From contig DEML01000068.1 of assembly GCA_002359185.1 (NCBI GenBank), forward strand, positions 1-64,000: DNA of 64,000 bases. Direction: 5' to 3'. This document shows positions 26,470 to 35,943 of the stretch, in pieces (the first letter of the stretch is position 1; every line of letters starts with the position of its first letter). The notes below the pieces were generated by a model. That model saw only the letters and a list, made by a program, of their open reading frames with translations. It was not told the origin of the DNA and did not search any database. The stretch comes from Planctomycetaceae bacterium UBA2671 (GTDB taxonomy: Bacteria; Planctomycetota; Planctomycetia; Planctomycetales; Planctomycetaceae). The translations under genes and the position numbers were made by a program.

Positions 26470-29400
26470 GTGCAGACGACCTCCCTCCCACGGCCCCTTC
26501 TGTTTTCACTCCTGCTGATTTTCAATCTCGCTAACTTTGTCTCAGCAGCTCCCAAAGTTGAGAATCCCGAAGAGAGTGATTTTCCTCCGGGATTACTCGG
26601 CACGTACAAGTCCGGCGACAAAACTCTGCAGAGACTCGATCCCGATATCTCCTTTGACTGGCAGTCAAGTTCTCCCGATCCACGATTGGATGCCGGTGTA
26701 TTTTCTGCCAACTGGCAGGGATTGTTACTTGTTAAAAGTCAGGCCGCCCATCAATTTCATGTCTATCTGGCTGGTGAAGTCGAAATTCTGCTGGATGGTG
26801 AAACCGTCCTGAAAGGGAACTCTGCTCAACCCCAGTGGATTACAGGCGAAGAAATTTTGCTCTCATTTGGCGAAAAAGAACTTGAAATCCGTTATCAAAA
26901 AACAGGAGAGGTGGGAGCGCTCAAATTATTCTGGTCGAGCGAGAAATTCGCGATTGAACCAATCTCGACTTATATTCTGTACCGGATTGAGGGGCGTCCT
27001 GATCTGGCGGAACTTGAAGTCGGTCGACATCAGTTTCGCGCCTTCCACTGCGATCGTTGTCATGCGTTGGATCGGAATACCCAAAGCAGCCCCGCTCCCT
27101 CTCTCATGCAAGCAGCAGTCGGCTTGAAAGCCTCCTGGATCTCTCAAAAGCTGTTGGAGTCCCCCTCTGATACGGACAAAATGCCTCATTTCGACATGAC
27201 CAGCGAGCAGGCAGCTGATATTGCAGCTTATTTGCTAAATCAAAAAGACAATCAGCCCAAGCTTTCTCAAGTCAAAATGAAATCCAAAGAAGAAGAGACT
27301 GCAACTGGAGAATTACTGGCGAACTCGACGGGCTGTCTGGCCTGTCATACGATTGGAGATTTGGGAACCAGCGGCGACTTTGGGGGAGGCTCCCTTGATA
27401 GAGTCGGTTCCAAACGCAGCCTGGAATGGATTGCCGCCTGGCTGAAAGACCCCGCTTCGCTGAATTCGCATCATCGTATGCCGGTGTTCCAGCTGGATCA
27501 AAAAGAAATTCCTCAACTGGCGATTTATCTCTCTTCCCTAAAAGGGGAGATTGATCATCAAAAGAAGTCGAAGTCAACTCAGGCGAATGAAGAACAACTC
27601 GCCCGTGGCAAAAAAGCGATTCAATTTTTCGGTTGCGTCTCCTGCCATGAAATCCCGGGTTTCGAACAGGAGATCAATGGTGAGCCTCTGCCTTATGAAG
27701 ACCACTTGCGAGTCTATGAAGAATTGCCGGAAAACTCGAATTTGATCGGCTGTCTTGCGGAGCGGAAAGAAGACTCAGAGGCCCACCAACCCTATTATCC
27801 CCAGGCCAATGTCGAGGCGATCCGTTCCTGGATGAAAAATTATCCACAGGTCCGCGAACAGAATGCTCATCATCGGGAGATGGACTATTTTCGTGGAGCC
27901 GATCTGCTTGTTGAAAAAAACTGCACGGCTTGTCATCCGCGGGATCGTGCAGCGGGGCTTGTCGCAGTCGCGGGAAAGGTTTCCAAAAAGGATTCGCGTC
28001 TCACGGGACAAAGCCAGGGGTTGATACCGCCCCATTTAACAGCAGTGGGAGATCGAATGCTGACGGAATCCCTCGCGAAAGGGATTCGTGGCGAGCTGCC
28101 GAAACGCTTGCCCTGGTTGTCCGTTCGGATGCCAAAGTTCAATCATTCGGAATCCGAATCCAAACAACTGATGAGCTATTTAATTGGCCATGATCGCCTG
28201 CCCGATCCCATTCCCGATGAGCGCCTGCAGTTAGCCGAAGTTAACCTGACATCTTCCGAGGTTTTATTGACAGGACGGGAACTGATTGGTGGACGGGCTT
28301 TTAATTGCATCGCCTGTCATAAATTCGGAGAATTCGAACCGAGAAACACAGCTCTGGGAACACGCGGCTCCGATTTGCTCGGTCTGGCCAGCCGCATGCG
28401 TGCTCCCTACTTCCTCCGCTGGACCGCCTCCCCGTTGCGTGTTGTTCCGGGGATGGAGATGCCGAGTTACAATCAGCCCAAGCACGGCTTTCCCGTCGAA
28501 ACGATTCATGAACAGCTTTCTTTATTGTGGCTGGGCATGAACCACCCGGAATTCAAGGCTCCTTCCAATCCGACCGTCGTAGAAAAGTATCTGGTCGTGC
28601 AACCCGGCGAACCTTCCCTGATGATACGAGACGTGTTTGAACGGACGGGTTCCAAAAAAGATCGAAAATACCTCACTCGACCACTTGCAGTTGGCTTCGA
28701 TAATGGTCATAGCCTGCTGTTTGACCTCGATGAAGTCAGTCTACGAGAGTGGACCTACGGCGATTTCGCCTATCAGCAGACCGAAGGCAAATCATGGTTC
28801 TGGTACATGGCTGGAGCACCCGTTGTTAAGGAGTTCACACAACAGGCCGACTTTGCCCTGAGAAAATCAAACGAGACATCTCCATTAATCCAGCCTTCCA
28901 AAGTAGGATTTCGTACTGGCCGGCTGCGGGATTACCGTGTGGAATCGGAGGGGGTCGTCCTGCACTATGAAGTCGACTTTCGTATCGAGGGTGAGCTGCA
29001 TATTGTCGATGTATCCGAGCACTGGCTCCCGTTGACGGGGGAGAAACAAACCGGATTTTCACGTCGTATCGAAGCCGCGAATGTTCCTTCTGGTTATGAC
29101 TTGATTCTGCAGCAATCGATCGAACCGACTTCGGTCGCTCAACCAGAATTAAAAGTCGATGGAAAAGTAATTCTGCTAAGTACGCAGGATCCTGATCTGA
29201 TTTCATTTGCACGAGGTTCAGAAACATCACAAAATTTGAATGTCGAGTATTGGACCAAACTGCACACACGGGCAACCTCTCCTTATCCTGATAAACCCGA
29301 GGTGGCAGGTCGTCCCGAAGTCATCACCGGTACTCCCGGATTTGATGCTCATCGCTTACCCTTAACCAGCACTCTCATGCCGACGGCTTTAGCCTGGACA

Positions 29401-30657
29401 GAACAAGGGAAGCTGATTGTTTCCTCTTTGAAAGGGGATATCTTCTCATTGAAAGACAGCGATCAGGACGAACTTGATGATCAACTGCAGTTGATTCAAA
29501 GTGGTCTGGCTGCTCCCTTCGGTCTGCACTGCGAAGGAGACAGTTTGTATGTCGCTCACAAACCGGAAATTTTAAGAATCGACCAGTTTCAATCCGATCG
29601 CCCCCAAATGAAAGTCTTAGCCGATGGCTGGGGGCATAGTGAAAACTATCACGACTGGGTTACCGGCTTTGCTCAAGACAATAATGGAAAACTCCTGATT
29701 GCAACCGGCAGCGATTACACGCAGAAAGAACGCGATCGAGAACTGACTCTCTGGCGGGGAGATGTGCTACGGATTGAGTCCGATTCGGAATTAACTCCCT
29801 TAGCCTCCGCCTTGCGATATCCGATGGGAATTGCTTCCGACAGCAAAGGGCGGGTATTTGTTTCGGATCAGCAGGGTGTGCAGAACTGTTTCAACGAAAT
29901 CAATTACATTATCCCGAATGCAACCTACGGTGTACCAGGTCAGCGAACCAGTCCCGGTGAAGAAAAGCGGGCAGCCATTCAGATTCCTCACCCCTGGACA
30001 CGCAGTGTCAACGGCATCTTTTTTATTCCCGATCGAGATGACCTCGGCTCTCTTTCCGCATTCCGCGGACATGGTGTCGGTTGTGAATACAATAATCGTT
30101 TCCTGGTGCGGTTTTCCCTGCAGGAAGTGAATGGTGATCTGCAGGGGGCTTGTTACGAGTTGACAAAATCCGCTGAAAACCTGCCCGTCGATGCACCCGT
30201 ATTCCTCGGTCCGATGTGCGGCGGTGTGAGTCCCGATGGACAGATCTATGTCGGCAATATCCACGACAGCGGCTGGCTCGGTGGTCAAAACACTGGCGAA
30301 ATCATCCGACTGACTCCCCAGGAAAAACTTCCGAATGGAATCCGCGAACTGCGAGCAACCAGCACTGGGTTTGAACTGGAATTCCTGGAGCCAGTTTCCA
30401 AAGAGGCGTTGCAGAAAAAAGAAACGTATGACTTGGTCGGTTACACCCGCGTCTGGGAAGGGGGCTACGCGACGCCCGATTCCGGTCGTTATCGCCCGGA
30501 AACCACTTCGCTGGAAATACTTGATGACGGTAAAACTGTCCGCATTCACGTCGATCAACTCAAACCCAGCTTCCTCTACGAACTGCACCTGAACGAAGCA
30601 TTGGATCTGTTTCCATCATCGGCTTATTACACGATGAACCAGATTCCAAAACCATAA
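26470..30657 (+). CDS. PA14 / pentahaem c / beta-propeller secreted protein
   Basis: A 1395-residue exported protein (signal peptide 1-26). Residues about 35-160 form a PA14-like carbohydrate-binding domain. Five CxxCH haem c motifs follow at 194-198, 289-293, 389-393, 485-489 and 613-617, each in a cytochrome c-like segment with downstream MP-type Met ligands (for example KMPHF and RMPVF). The C-terminal half, from about 950, resembles a PQQ/NHL-type beta-propeller of the planctomycete membrane-bound dehydrogenase-like family (LPLTSTLMPTALAW, HGVGCEYNNRF). It is probably a periplasmic oxidoreductase passing electrons along its haems; substrate unknown, a sugar is a guess. GTG at 26470. Confidence 0.85.
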   Translation: MQTTSLPRPLLFSLLLIFNLANFVSAAPKVENPEESDFPPGLLGTYKSGDKTLQRLDPDISFDWQSSSPDPRLDAGVFSANWQGLLLVKSQAAHQFHVYLAGEVEILLDGETVLKGNSAQPQWITGEEILLSFGEKELEIRYQKTGEVGALKLFWSSEKFAIEPISTYILYRIEGRPDLAELEVGRHQFRAFHCDRCHALDRNTQSSPAPSLMQAAVGLKASWISQKLLESPSDTDKMPHFDMTSEQAADIAAYLLNQKDNQPKLSQVKMKSKEEETATGELLANSTGCLACHTIGDLGTSGDFGGGSLDRVGSKRSLEWIAAWLKDPASLNSHHRMPVFQLDQKEIPQLAIYLSSLKGEIDHQKKSKSTQANEEQLARGKKAIQFFGCVSCHEIPGFEQEINGEPLPYEDHLRVYEELPENSNLIGCLAERKEDSEAHQPYYPQANVEAIRSWMKNYPQVREQNAHHREMDYFRGADLLVEKNCTACHPRDRAAGLVAVAGKVSKKDSRLTGQSQGLIPPHLTAVGDRMLTESLAKGIRGELPKRLPWLSVRMPKFNHSESESKQLMSYLIGHDRLPDPIPDERLQLAEVNLTSSEVLLTGRELIGGRAFNCIACHKFGEFEPRNTALGTRGSDLLGLASRMRAPYFLRWTASPLRVVPGMEMPSYNQPKHGFPVETIHEQLSLLWLGMNHPEFKAPSNPTVVEKYLVVQPGEPSLMIRDVFERTGSKKDRKYLTRPLAVGFDNGHSLLFDLDEVSLREWTYGDFAYQQTEGKSWFWYMAGAPVVKEFTQQADFALRKSNETSPLIQPSKVGFRTGRLRDYRVESEGVVLHYEVDFRIEGELHIVDVSEHWLPLTGEKQTGFSRRIEAANVPSGYDLILQQSIEPTSVAQPELKVDGKVILLSTQDPDLISFARGSETSQNLNVEYWTKLHTRATSPYPDKPEVAGRPEVITGTPGFDAHRLPLTSTLMPTALAWTEQGKLIVSSLKGDIFSLKDSDQDELDDQLQLIQSGLAAPFGLHCEGDSLYVAHKPEILRIDQFQSDRPQMKVLADGWGHSENYHDWVTGFAQDNNGKLLIATGSDYTQKERDRELTLWRGDVLRIESDSELTPLASALRYPMGIASDSKGRVFVSDQQGVQNCFNEINYIIPNATYGVPGQRTSPGEEKRAAIQIPHPWTRSVNGIFFIPDRDDLGSLSAFRGHGVGCEYNNRFLVRFSLQEVNGDLQGACYELTKSAENLPVDAPVFLGPMCGGVSPDGQIYVGNIHDSGWLGGQNTGEIIRLTPQEKLPNGIRELRATSTGFELEFLEPVSKEALQKKETYDLVGYTRVWEGGYATPDSGRYRPETTSLEILDDGKTVRIHVDQLKPSFLYELHLNEALDLFPSSAYYTMNQIPKP

Positions 30658-30661
30658 CCCC

Positions 30662-30746
30662 AGTAGGACAGGCTTCCAGCCTGTCAATTCGCAGAATGCG
30701 AACCCCAGTTGAAGTATGTCAGACAGGCAGGATGCCTGTCCTACTG
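30662..30746. repeat. Inverted repeat, TAGGACAGGC family
   Basis: Arms at 30662-30685 (AGTAGGACAGGCTTCCAGCC...) and 30722-30746 (reverse complement, three mismatches: TTCCA against ATCCT) around a 36-base loop. A single arm recurs at 59473-59495. Each arm is itself palindromic (ACAGGC/GCCTGT). Confidence 0.88.
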
Positions 30747-30775
30747 ATCAATGAGGGAATCTTCGTTGCTATACT

Positions 30776-30818
30776 AAAAAAAACGCCTCGAAACTTGTGA
30801 AGGTTCGAGGCGTTTTTT
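30776..30818. terminator. Bidirectional rho-independent terminator
   Basis: An 11-base stem, AACGCCTCGAA (30782-30792) and TTCGAGGCGTT (30804-30814), flanked by runs of A and T. It separates the pentahaem gene (plus) from frr (minus) and can serve both. Confidence 0.9.
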
Positions 30819-30849
30819 GATCCTATGCAGTCAAACTAATTGTTCGATC

Positions 30850-31410
30850 TTATTCATCCATGACATCTTTTTCTTTAGCGTTCGCGGCATCGTTGACGAC
30901 ACCTTCGTATTTTTTGGTCAGTTTTTGAACATCATCCTTGACGGTATCTCGTTCGTCTTCCGACATCACCTTATCTTTTTCACTCTGATCGGCGTGCTTG
31001 TTGGCATCGCGACGAATGTTACGAATCGAAATACGTGCTTCCTCAGCGAATTCTTTAACACGAGAGACGAGCTGCTTGCGACGTTCGGTTGAAAGAGGGG
31101 GGATGGTCAGGCGGATGAGTTTGCCATCGTTATTGGGAGCCAGGCCGACATCGCTGGCTTGAATTGCTTTGGCGATTTCTCCCAATGCAGAGGCATCGAA
31201 AGGGCGGATGACAATTTGCTGTGGCTCGGGCACGCTGATGTTTGCCAATTGCTTGAGCGGAGTCGGGGAGCCGTAATAGTCGACGCGAATGGAATCGACC
31301 AGACCGGGATTGGCACGTCCGGTTCGCAAACCTTTGAGCTGATCCTGCAGCACGCTGGCTGCTTTTTCCATACGCTCTTCACAATCGAGCAGAATTTCGT
31401 CACTGTTCAT
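30850..31410 (-). CDS. frr: Ribosome recycling factor
   Basis: 186 residues, the usual length. Conserved blocks are LKGLRTGRANPGLVDSIRVDYYG, PLKQLANISVPEPQQIVIRPFD and KLIRLTIPPLSTERRKQLV. It releases post-termination ribosomes together with EF-G. Last gene of the conserved rpsB-tsf-pyrH-frr order; ATG preceded by AGAGGG. Ends about 30 bases from the shared terminator. Confidence 0.98.
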   Translation of the reverse strand: MNSDEILLDCEERMEKAASVLQDQLKGLRTGRANPGLVDSIRVDYYGSPTPLKQLANISVPEPQQIVIRPFDASALGEIAKAIQASDVGLAPNNDGKLIRLTIPPLSTERRKQLVSRVKEFAEEARISIRNIRRDANKHADQSEKDKVMSEDERDTVKDDVQKLTKKYEGVVNDAANAKEKDVMDE

Positions 31411-31534
31411 AATACCCTCTATTTATTCGATACTTTTTATGTCAGAAGCGATAACCTATGCTCCATCCTAAAGCATAACGCATCCCCGTTGGCTCATGCC
31501 AGCGTTTGAATCGTTTATGGGATCCCGAAATCGA

Positions 31535-32281
31535 TCAGGAGGCGGGATCACTATTCACCAGCGTTCCCACCTGGACTCCCCTTGCGGCATTGATAATGTT
31601 GCCCGCTTTCTGGAAATCGAAGATCAGAATCGGAATGTCGTGTTCCATGCAGTGATGGAAAGCCTGTGCGTCCATCACCTGGAGACGCTGGGCAATGACA
31701 TCCTGAAATGAGATGCGATCGTAGCGGATTGCGTGTGGGTTTTTCTCGGGATCATCTGAATAGACTCCATCAACTCGAGTCGCCTTCATCACGATATCGG
31801 CTTCAATTTCCCGTGCCCGCAAAGCGGCAGCTGTGTCTGTAGTCACATACGGACTTCCCGTTCCGCCAGCCAGAATGACGACGCGTCCTTTTTCCAGATG
31901 TCGCACACATCGCCGACGAATAAACGGTTCAGCCACACTCTCCATGCTGATCGCCGACTGCAGACGGGTCGGCACTCCAATATGTTCGAGAGCATCCTGC
32001 AAGGCCAGTCCATTGATGACGGTCGCGAGCATTCCCATATAATGAGCGGTCGCCGGTTTGATCGACTCGCTGTTTTCCGAGAATTGTTTACCTCTCAGGA
32101 TATTCCCACCCCCACAAACAATCGCCAGTTCAACGCCCGATTCCACAATGTTGCGGATCTCCTCCGAGAGGCGATTGATTTCCGTCATACTGATGCCTCC
32201 ACTGCGATCCCGGCAAAAACTTTCGCCAGTCAACTTCAGGAGTACACGCTTATATGCCAGGGGAGCCGTCGATTCGGACAT
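31535..32281 (-). CDS. pyrH: UMP kinase
   Basis: 248 residues of the bacterial amino-acid-kinase-type UMP kinase: VLLKLTGESF (phosphate-binding Lys), LAIVCGGGNILRG, HYMGMLATVINGLAL, VILAGGTGSPYVTTDTAAALRA and VDGVYSDDPEKNPHA. Makes UDP from UMP in the cytoplasm. Compared with E. coli (LKLSGEA) the first motif reads LKLTGES. Lies between tsf and frr, separated from tsf by a strong terminator, so it probably has its own promoter. Confidence 0.98.
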   Translation of the reverse strand: MSESTAPLAYKRVLLKLTGESFCRDRSGGISMTEINRLSEEIRNIVESGVELAIVCGGGNILRGKQFSENSESIKPATAHYMGMLATVINGLALQDALEHIGVPTRLQSAISMESVAEPFIRRRCVRHLEKGRVVILAGGTGSPYVTTDTAAALRAREIEADIVMKATRVDGVYSDDPEKNPHAIRYDRISFQDVIAQRLQVMDAQAFHHCMEHDIPILIFDFQKAGNIINAARGVQVGTLVNSDPAS

Positions 32282-32329
32282 GATCGGACCTCAAAGATCG
32301 TTGGGAGTAATGGCGAATATCAAACAAAA

Positions 32330-32360
32330 ACGGACCGTCAGAATACTCTGATCGGTCCGT
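32330..32360 (-). terminator. Rho-independent terminator after tsf
   Basis: On the minus strand ACGGACCG pairs with CGGTCCGT, with an inner TCAGA/TCTGA stem, followed by TTTTTG. It lies in the 100-base gap between tsf and pyrH. Confidence 0.85.
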
Positions 32361-32381
32361 AATTTAATGAATAATGAGAAA

Positions 32382-33212
32382 TTAACCAATCACGCGTAGA
32401 TAAAACGCTTTTGGTTTGAGTTTCTTTTCTTCGAGAATTTTACCAACGGTCTTTGTTTCGTCTTTTGCGAATGCCTGAGCTTCGAGGACTCCCTGTTCAG
32501 AATAGAAGTTCTTCATGCGTCCTTCTACCATCTTCTCGATGATGTTTTCCGGCTTGCCAGTGCTGCGGGCTTCTTCAGACAATCGATCTTTCTCTGCTTT
32601 CACAAGAGCAGGATCGAGATCGGCTGCACTGGCGAATGTCGGACGAATTGCAGTGACGTGCATTGCGACATCCCGCAGAACAGGATCGGTCGAAGGCTCG
32701 CCTTCTGCCTGGAACAAGGCACCCGATTTGCCATCGTGGTGGATGTAAAAGCCGACGGGACCATCAACGCGTTTTACGAATTCAACGCTGAACTTTTCAG
32801 CAATCTTATTGACCAGTTCATCGAGCATTTCCTGTAAAGTGCGATCCTGACCGGGTGCCTTTTGAGACATCAGTTCTTCAGGAGTTTCAGCTCCAGGGCC
32901 TTCCAGCAATTGCTTTGCCATCGCTTCGCCAAGAGAAATGAAGCCTTCATTGGAGGCGACTGGAGCGGTTTCGCACTGGAAATCGACAATCGCAGCCTGA
33001 CTGCCATCGTCTTTCATGGCGACAAAAATACGACCTTCATGAGTCGCATTGTCGGCTCGCTTATCTTTGATACTCTGGGTTTCCGATGCCAGAATCGCAA
33101 TCGCTTTTTCTTCATCGCCACCAGCTTCGACAAGGGCTTTCTTGCAACGCATCATGGGCAGATCGGTACGTTCGCGGAGAGCGCGAACTGCAGCAGCCGT
33201 AATCTCGGCCAT
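32382..33212 (-). CDS. tsf: Translation elongation factor Ts
   Basis: 276 residues. The N-terminal UBA-like domain (ITAAAVRALRERTDLPMMRCKKALVEAGGDEEKAI) and the core (EGRIFVAMKDDGSQAAIVDFQCETAPVASNEGF) are the standard EF-Ts signatures, with the usual TDLPMM region that contacts EF-Tu. Exchanges GDP for GTP on EF-Tu. ATG at 33212 with AGGAGA upstream. Downstream of rpsB with a gap of 314 bases. Confidence 0.98.
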   Translation of the reverse strand: MAEITAAAVRALRERTDLPMMRCKKALVEAGGDEEKAIAILASETQSIKDKRADNATHEGRIFVAMKDDGSQAAIVDFQCETAPVASNEGFISLGEAMAKQLLEGPGAETPEELMSQKAPGQDRTLQEMLDELVNKIAEKFSVEFVKRVDGPVGFYIHHDGKSGALFQAEGEPSTDPVLRDVAMHVTAIRPTFASAADLDPALVKAEKDRLSEEARSTGKPENIIEKMVEGRMKNFYSEQGVLEAQAFAKDETKTVGKILEEKKLKPKAFYLRVIG

Positions 33213-33526
33213 CGGACTATTCTCCTGTGTTGTGGTCGTAGTTCATTTTTGTAGTAATGCGACATTGTGATGAGAGTTGTTCTCAATCGTCTGCTGTCGC
33301 AGTTTCACGAAAAACTCAGTTGGGCACTCTTTCTGAAATCTGTGAATCAGCGCGATAGTAAACTGAGTATTGATCGTGAGCATGGTGTATGCCCTGATCA
33401 CCAGAGCATGAGTTTCAAATTGCACTGATTTTGTTCCAACCGCTGTACGATTCGTGGAATCGTAGCAGGCGGTTATGAACATTTTATGATTTCCGGGCAG
33501 GCTATTTTGAATAAGCCCTTATATTG
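33213..33526 (-). other. Intergenic region between rpsB and tsf
   Basis: 314 bases, unusually long for this gene pair. No hairpin-plus-T-run terminator or clear promoter could be identified. A 79-codon minus-strand frame (33243-33482) has no family resemblance and is not called. Confidence 0.5.
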
Positions 33527-34279
<753 letters not shown>

Positions 34280-34384
34280 CTAAACTTCTACTCCTGAATG
34301 TGCTGAACCGATTGTGCGACGCCACGAAGACAATCTGGTTTTACGAAGGCTAAGAAGGGCTCTTCGAACAGCAGTTCGATAATG

Positions 34385-34390
34385 ATTATA
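34385..34390 (-). promoter_or_regulatory. Possible -10 box of rpsB
   Basis: A perfect TATAAT on the minus strand about 105 bases upstream of the rpsB start, next to the conserved GCTACACATTC...GGAAACGGCT sequence of the dispersed element. No good TTGACA-like -35 lies at 16-18 bases, so this is tentative. Confidence 0.4.
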
Positions 34391-34498
34391 GCCGTTTCCA
34401 TGAATGTGTAGCTTTGATTGACTGGTATTTAATGTTCAAACAATCAAAAAGAGGCTACAGAAATCTGCAAACAGCATTAAGCACACAGGGTAACGCCT
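34390..34498. repeat. Diverged dispersed element, copy A
   Basis: By eye this stretch aligns over about 110 bases with 41246-41358. The shared core includes GCCGTTTCCA-GAATGTGTAGC (one mismatch), ATTGA-TGG-like, GTTCAA, ATCAA-AAG and CTGCAAAC-GCA blocks in the same order. Here it lies just upstream of rpsB. Confidence 0.6.
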
Positions 34499-34578
34499 CA
34501 AGACATTTGGGTCAACGACGAGCCCTGTACAAAACAGGCAGTTGCCTGTGAAGTTCGATAGGGATGCCCATGCGTGAT

Positions 34579-35166
34579 TCACGGTCTGGCGAAAATGGCA
34601 TTGGTCATCGATAGCCCTGAACTGTTGCGATATCCCGCAGGTTGAACGCGATTGGACTCTGACCGATAAGCCGTTGGCCCATCCTGCATTTGTGGCTGAC
34701 GCGATTGGTCGTCATTAGGAGCAGGCGGCAGGGGTATTTGAAGATTTCGTTCGGGATAAGGAGCCAGTTCCGGAGGAACAACGATCTCAACTGGAGGAGC
34801 CTGCGGAGGTTTAGGGTCTGGCTGAAATTGCGGGCCAGAAGGTGAAATTTGCTTTTGGACTGGAGGCTCAATTGAACGAGTGGGAGCCAGCTGAGGTTCC
34901 CTAATGGCAGAATCAGGGATTCGAGTATATTGAGAAGGACCTGGCTGGTAAGGAATCGGACCGTGCTGCCAGCGAAAATAATTCACGGACTCATGGCTGG
35001 AACTATCGTGACTGATTCGTTCATAAACCAGACTGGGGCGAAGGTAGGTGTTGTATTCCCAGGACATGTAATACAAATTTGCAGGATTGCGCAAGCCTGC
35101 ACACCCTGACATAGCAAGCAAGGTGAGAACAAACAGCATTATAGGTAATTTGCCAGATTTAGGCAT
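34579..35166 (-). CDS. Proline-rich lipoprotein, unknown function
   Basis: A 195-residue protein with a lipoprotein signal ending in LAMSGC (Cys22). The first part of the mature chain is Tyr/Trp-rich (NPANLYYMSWEYNTYLRPSLVYE). From about residue 70 onward it is proline- and glutamine-rich and probably disordered (PSGPQFQPDPKPPQAPPVEI). No known domain is recognised. A planctomycete envelope protein is the safe description. It stands alone between the rpsB promoter region and the DUF1559-associated lipoprotein. Confidence 0.7.
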   Translation of the reverse strand: MPKSGKLPIMLFVLTLLAMSGCAGLRNPANLYYMSWEYNTYLRPSLVYERISHDSSSHESVNYFRWQHGPIPYQPGPSQYTRIPDSAIREPQLAPTRSIEPPVQKQISPSGPQFQPDPKPPQAPPVEIVVPPELAPYPERNLQIPLPPAPNDDQSRQPQMQDGPTAYRSESNRVQPAGYRNSSGLSMTNAIFARP

Positions 35167-35286
35167 GGGGCGATAGCCGAGATAAGGTTAATTTATATCG
35201 GTTATATCGTCTGGGAGCGACTTCCTTCTTCATTTCGAGCAGCAGAAAGCCTCTGTTACAGAGAGAAAGATCAAAATTCCGTACAG

Positions 35287-35718
35287 TTATTCCTGTTCAA
35301 CATTGCGATCAGGGCGCATTTCCCCTTGTTCGAATGCAAAATCGAATTTGTTTTCCCCGCTTTCTTCAACTTTGGCGACTGTGACAAACTCACCAAGAAC
35401 TTTTTCTTCAGCTTCTTCATCCAGTTCTTCGACTTCGATCGGTCGGATAATAACTTCATGCGGGCCTATGACTGCACCGGCATATTCTGTGATTTCATAT
35501 TTGCCATCTTTGACATAGCCAAATGCAGTCGGAGAATTTGCTAGGTCTCCCGAGCTGGGGTGAAATTCAATACGCGCAAGTTCCAGTGGCTCTTCATCGA
35601 CAGTCACAGTCCCGGATACTGGAAGCCGCGTTGGCCCACTGGTGCCGCCAGAGCAACCTGGGAGCATCAAAAAAAACGCGAGCGTCAGGAAGCAATTGAA
35701 TATCGGAGGTGTAGGCAT
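35287..35718 (-). CDS. Small carboxypeptidase-regulatory-like lipoprotein
   Basis: A 143-residue lipoprotein: signal ending in LMLPGC, then GTSGPTRLPVSGTVTVDEEPLELARIEFHP, the typical start of planctomycete carboxypeptidase-regulatory-like (transthyretin-like) lipoproteins. ATG at 35718 is preferred to the adjacent GTG because AGGAT is better placed. These genes regularly follow DUF1559 genes, as here (35944-36984 on the same strand), with a terminator hairpin in between. The tail is acidic (EELDEEAEEKVLGE). Function unknown. Confidence 0.78.
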   Translation of the reverse strand: MPTPPIFNCFLTLAFFLMLPGCSGGTSGPTRLPVSGTVTVDEEPLELARIEFHPSSGDLANSPTAFGYVKDGKYEITEYAGAVIGPHEVIIRPIEVEELDEEAEEKVLGEFVTVAKVEESGENKFDFAFEQGEMRPDRNVEQE

Positions 35719-35771
35719 CACAGTTATCCTGCAAAAACAGTGCTATTGGGGAAGTTCACAGAATGGCTCTT

Positions 35772-35805
35772 AAAAACAGCCGACTCCCTTAAGGGAAGTC
35801 GGCTG
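35772..35805 (-). terminator. Rho-independent terminator after the DUF1559 gene
   Basis: A very strong hairpin: CAGCCGACTCCCTT (35777-35790) pairs with AAGGGAAGTCGGCTG (35791-35805). On the minus strand it is followed by TTTTT, so it can end or attenuate the DUF1559 transcript before the lipoprotein gene. Confidence 0.85.
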
Positions 35806-35943
35806 AACGATTGGCATTGATGGATTACTTCAGTAAAGGCTTAGACCATTTTCAAATGGTTTCTGCAGTCGCATGGACATTAAATGACAGTAAAACACTG
35901 TATTTGCTCCTGCCGTACGCTGCAGTTAATTTTTGAATATGCT

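Noticed and set aside
29800..30588. 262-codon minus-strand frame
   Set aside because: Exactly antisense to the pentahaem gene and without recognisable protein features; a shadow of a real coding frame.
33243..33482. 79-codon minus-strand frame between rpsB and tsf
   Set aside because: No ribosome site and no resemblance to any family; left as intergenic.
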